NCBI GenBank assembly: GCA_016218155.1
Contig: JACREQ010000011.1
Coordinates: forward strand, 1-64,000
Source of the DNA: Bacteroidia bacterium
GTDB lineage: Bacteria; Bacteroidota; Bacteroidia; Bacteroidales; GWA2-32-17
Direction: 5' to 3'
DNA length: 64,000 bases
This document shows positions 61,614 to 64,000 of the stretch, piece after piece (position 1 is the first letter of the stretch; every line of letters starts with the position of its first letter). The notes under the pieces are model-generated. The model made no database searches. It was not told the origin of the DNA and saw only the letters and a program-made list of their open reading frames with translations. A program made the position numbers and the translations under genes.

Positions 61614-62816
61614 TTATTGTAGTAGTTCAGATGCGTCTTTTATTCCAATTCTTTCATTCTTATTAAATGCAACTACAAATGCATCAGAGAATCCATCATT
61701 TCTAATCTTACTTAACTGAATTAAGGCATCTTCAAGCGTTTTGTATTTTCCGTAGGTGTATTTATATAAACCTTTATGAATGTATTCATCAACTTTTTTG
61801 CCTTTAAGTATTGTTGATGAAGGGTTTAATTTCTTCTCAGAAGTCATTATCTGTATCCTGAAGTTTATATCGTTTGCTTTAGGTTCCTTTATCTCTTTTA
61901 TTGTGTTATTTGTTATAGGCGTAATCGAAAAAGCCGGATTATCAGCTAATATATGCGAAACAATTAATGAATAATGCTTTTTTGCATAGTTTCTTGAGCA
62001 TGCATTAAAATGCCACCATTCTGTTGAAATACTCGAAAATCCTGCAAAAGCCATAGCAGATCTTAAGATTAACCTGTTATTTATTTGTAATGGTGAAAGT
62101 TTTCCCTGTTTTAAAAATTCAGGTTCCAGTGATGGATAGGCGAGATCGTCAAAAGAATCAAAACCTGTTCCCATATCTAGCCAATTACCTGCTGTATCAG
62201 AGAGTGTTATGTCAACTGCTGCGCCATAATTATGAAGACTATGATAAATTGGATTTGCTATAAATTTATCTTTATCATTCTCGGGAACCTGAGCTTCATT
62301 CCACATTATTTGTTGTAAAGATAGTGGTCTTGCGGCATCTAAAACTACAATGCGATATTGAGGCATTAATTTAATTAAGTTATTTGAAGCTATTACTAAC
62401 TTTGCAGCAACATCTTTTTGAAGATAGGCATGTGTTAAACTGCCATATATGTTTTTTTTAAGAAAGTTTGAAGTCGTAGCATATTGCAGACTAACAATAA
62501 TATTTGAATCGATACTGCTAATATCAACCAATCCATAATGTTGCATAATCTGCTCGATTTCGCCTATGTTTCTTTTGAAGTATTTAGTTTTAGTATTTTT
62601 AAAACTGATTGTTTTGTTACCTTTTATACAATCAGATAAAAAATAATTGTTTTTTTTATTCTCAGTATTATGAAAATTAACAACGTGAACAGGTAAACTA
62701 ATTAAAAATTTAAATAATGATAAAACTATTAAAAAGTTTTTACTTAAAAAGTATATCTTTGAAATTATAACTAACACGGCTTTGGCTTTGGGCGTGAAAA
62801 TAGAATAATTAGTCAA
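61614..62816 (-). CDS. D-Ala-D-Ala dipeptidase (M15, VanX/DdpX-like) with SPOR-like tail
   Basis: 400 residues as read from the ATG at 62816. The M15D catalytic domain (about 95-290) has all zinc and catalytic residues: Arg163 in DAARPLS, SLHNYGAAVD (His195, Asp202) and EWWH (Glu266, His269). The C-terminal 75 residues (KGLYKYTYGKYKTLEDALIQL) look like a SPOR peptidoglycan-binding domain. It likely trims peptidoglycan peptides or recycles D-Ala-D-Ala in the periplasm. The start is uncertain: only 20 bp separate it from the divergent peptidase start, and a TAnnTTTG box for that gene lies inside this reading frame. Confidence 0.85.
   Translation of the reverse strand: MTNYSIFTPKAKAVLVIISKIYFLSKNFLIVLSLFKFLISLPVHVVNFHNTENKKNNYFLSDCIKGNKTISFKNTKTKYFKRNIGEIEQIMQHYGLVDISSIDSNIIVSLQYATTSNFLKKNIYGSLTHAYLQKDVAAKLVIASNNLIKLMPQYRIVVLDAARPLSLQQIMWNEAQVPENDKDKFIANPIYHSLHNYGAAVDITLSDTAGNWLDMGTGFDSFDDLAYPSLEPEFLKQGKLSPLQINNRLILRSAMAFAGFSSISTEWWHFNACSRNYAKKHYSLIVSHILADNPAFSITPITNNTIKEIKEPKANDINFRIQIMTSEKKLNPSSTILKGKKVDEYIHKGLYKYTYGKYKTLEDALIQLSKIRNDGFSDAFVVAFNKNERIGIKDASELLQ
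62754..62761 (+). promoter_or_regulatory. Possible -7 box for the dipeptidyl peptidase gene
   Basis: TATCTTTG fits TAnnTTTG and lies 75 bp upstream of the ATG at 62837, inside the annotated N-terminus of the divergent dipeptidase. No -33 TTG at the standard distance. Confidence 0.3.
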
Positions 62817-62836
62817 TAAATCAAAACAATTTGTAT

Positions 62837-64000
62837 ATGAAAAAAATTTCTATTTTGTTTATCTTTCAGATAATCTGTTTTGTAACTTTGTTTTCGCAAA
62901 CAAGATTACTTACAATTGATGAAGCAACAATTGGACAATATCGTCAATTTTATCCTCAATCGATATATTCTCCAGAATGGCGACCTGGTGGCGAAAATTA
63001 CACATTTATTAAAAAAGGTGGTTTGTTTCAAAGTTCTGCAAAAGATAATTCCGAAAAGGAAGTATTAACAAAAAAAGAATTTACTACTGCATTTGAAGAA
63101 GTTAAAGTAACTGATGTTACCGGATTCGGAGCTTTTTCATGGATATTTCCATCAATGTTAAAAGTTGAAAGACCTGATGGTGTTGCTTTATTTAATGTGG
63201 ATACTAAAAAAATTGAATCATATATTAAAATAGATGACTCTATAGAAAATCAGGACTTCTCTGTGGAAAGTAAAATGCTTGCTTTTACAAAAGCAAACAA
63301 CTTGTATGTTGCAGATGTAAATTCAAAAATAACTGCAGTATCAAATGAAAAAAATACAGGAATTGTATATGGAAAAACGGTTCATCGTAATGAATTTGGA
63401 ATAGAAAAAGGAACATTCTGGAGTCCATCAGGAAAAAAGCTTGCATTTTATCGAATGGATGAAAGTATGATAACTCAATATCCATTAGTAGATATTGAAC
63501 CAAGAATTGCAGAATTACGAAACTTGCGTTATCCAATGGCAGGAATGCAAAGTCACGAAGTTACCGTTGGAGTTTTTTCTGTTGATAACGGGAAAATAAT
63601 TTATTTAAAAACTGGTGAACCTAAAGTACAATATCTTACAAGTATTTCATGGAGTAATGATGAGAAATATATTTTTATTGCTGTGCTTAATCCTCAGCAG
63701 AATCATATGAAATTTAATCAGTATGATGCTGTTACAGGTGACTATATTAAGACTCTTTTTGAGGAAAAGAACGATAAATATGTAGAGCCGTTAAAACCTG
63801 CTGTATTTCTAAAAAAATCATCCGGAAAATTTATTTGGGAAAGTCAGCGTGATGGATATAATCATTTATATTTATATGATATCAATGGTAAATTGTTAAA
63901 ACAAATTACAAAAGGTAATTGGGCTGTTATAGAATTTAAAGGTTTTAATGATTCAGAAACTGAATTGTTTTATGTATCAACAGAAAAAAGTCCGTTGGAA
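62837..64000 (+). CDS. Dipeptidyl-peptidase IV-like S9 peptidase (5' part)
   Basis: The ATG at 62837 opens a frame that stays open to the window edge (388 codons). It has a signal peptide (about 1-21, TLFSQT), then the eight-bladed propeller of the DPP4_N type: SIYSPEWRPGGENYTFIKK, FWSPSGKKLAFYRMDES, YPMAGMQSHEVTVGVF, ISWSNDEKYIFIAVLNP, WESQRDGYNHLYLYD. Bacteroidota DPP IV removes Xaa-Pro dipeptides in the periplasm during peptide feeding. The catalytic alpha/beta hydrolase domain with its Ser-Asp-His triad lies beyond the window. Confidence 0.9.
   Translation, partial: MKKISILFIFQIICFVTLFSQTRLLTIDEATIGQYRQFYPQSIYSPEWRPGGENYTFIKKGGLFQSSAKDNSEKEVLTKKEFTTAFEEVKVTDVTGFGAFSWIFPSMLKVERPDGVALFNVDTKKIESYIKIDDSIENQDFSVESKMLAFTKANNLYVADVNSKITAVSNEKNTGIVYGKTVHRNEFGIEKGTFWSPSGKKLAFYRMDESMITQYPLVDIEPRIAELRNLRYPMAGMQSHEVTVGVFSVDNGKIIYLKTGEPKVQYLTSISWSNDEKYIFIAVLNPQQNHMKFNQYDAVTGDYIKTLFEEKNDKYVEPLKPAVFLKKSSGKFIWESQRDGYNHLYLYDINGKLLKQITKGNWAVIEFKGFNDSETELFYVSTEKSPLE

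Noticed and set aside
63285-63536. 83-codon minus-strand open frame at the right edge
   Set aside because: Antisense to the dipeptidyl-peptidase gene, whose forward frame is open to the end and has clear family motifs.
1-64000. Genomic island, prophage or integrated element
   Set aside because: No integrase, transposase, tRNA-associated repeat or sharp composition change was seen; housekeeping genes are spread throughout.

Overview
The window is 64 kb of AT-rich chromosome from a member of the Bacteroidota. Several features point there: type IX secretion (T9SS) parts and cargo (a PorP/SprF-like and a PorV/PorQ-like protein, two proteins with type B 'gliding-motility' C-terminal domains, one with a type A sorting tail); promoters of the TTG-N19-TAnnTTTG type; a DUF4290 protein; many lipoproteins with short Cys-led tails; and a MurA with Asp in place of the usual catalytic Cys. 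An aldehyde:ferredoxin oxidoreductase and a nitroreductase-type arsenical locus suggest an anaerobe or microaerophile, probably an environmental Bacteroidales or relative. No rRNA, tRNA, transposase, integrase, phage gene or CRISPR array was seen. No intergenic gap exceeds 300 bases, so the region is compact.

Left end (1-6210): a six-gene minus-strand arsenical-type operon (small thioredoxin, ArsR, two ArsF-like Cys proteins, ArsG-like and ArsP-like permeases), a secreted DJ-1/PfpI protein, a NYN-LOTUS RNase-like protein and a lipoprotein. Next comes a second copy of the thioredoxin and ArsR pair, fused into one protein. The split and fused versions align codon for codon and differ at the junction by a single stop codon. 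An inverted repeat frames the predicted -7 box of the operon promoter and recurs inside the operon.

6490-19280: a minus-strand run pcrA/uvrD, DUF4290, murA, tlpA, NUDIX; then a 1736-residue T9SS cargo (SBBP propeller repeats plus about 12 Ig-like repeats) followed by its PorP/SprF partner; then murB.

19370-38964: housekeeping genes: glycosyltransferase, Fur, GpsA, Pgi, an EamA transporter, a PorV-like protein, PssA, DNA polymerase I, AOR, a phosphoesterase, MutS, ElbB. polA and mutS share an identical 35-bp element just upstream of their start codons, in the same orientation. Small extragenic palindromes are concentrated here (around 23.5, 26.5, 29.5, 30.1, 32.6 and 33.6 kb).

37549-46109: surface polysaccharide genes (phosphoglycosyl transferase, lipoprotein, Gfo/Idh dehydrogenase, GT9), Pcm with a metallo-hydrolase, an outer-membrane barrel, an AI-2E family permease and a short PKD/type B T9SS protein.

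46098-64000: a very large secreted protein of unknown function (1527 aa) downstream of prmA; a small HTH protein with serine acetyltransferase; a T9SS-exported polyesterase-like hydrolase with a TetR regulator and a NimA-like flavoprotein; a SiaB-SiaC switch pair facing a TerB-like/ABCG-type transporter and two exported proteins; a VanX-like dipeptidase; and the 5' part of a dipeptidyl-peptidase IV that runs off the right edge.
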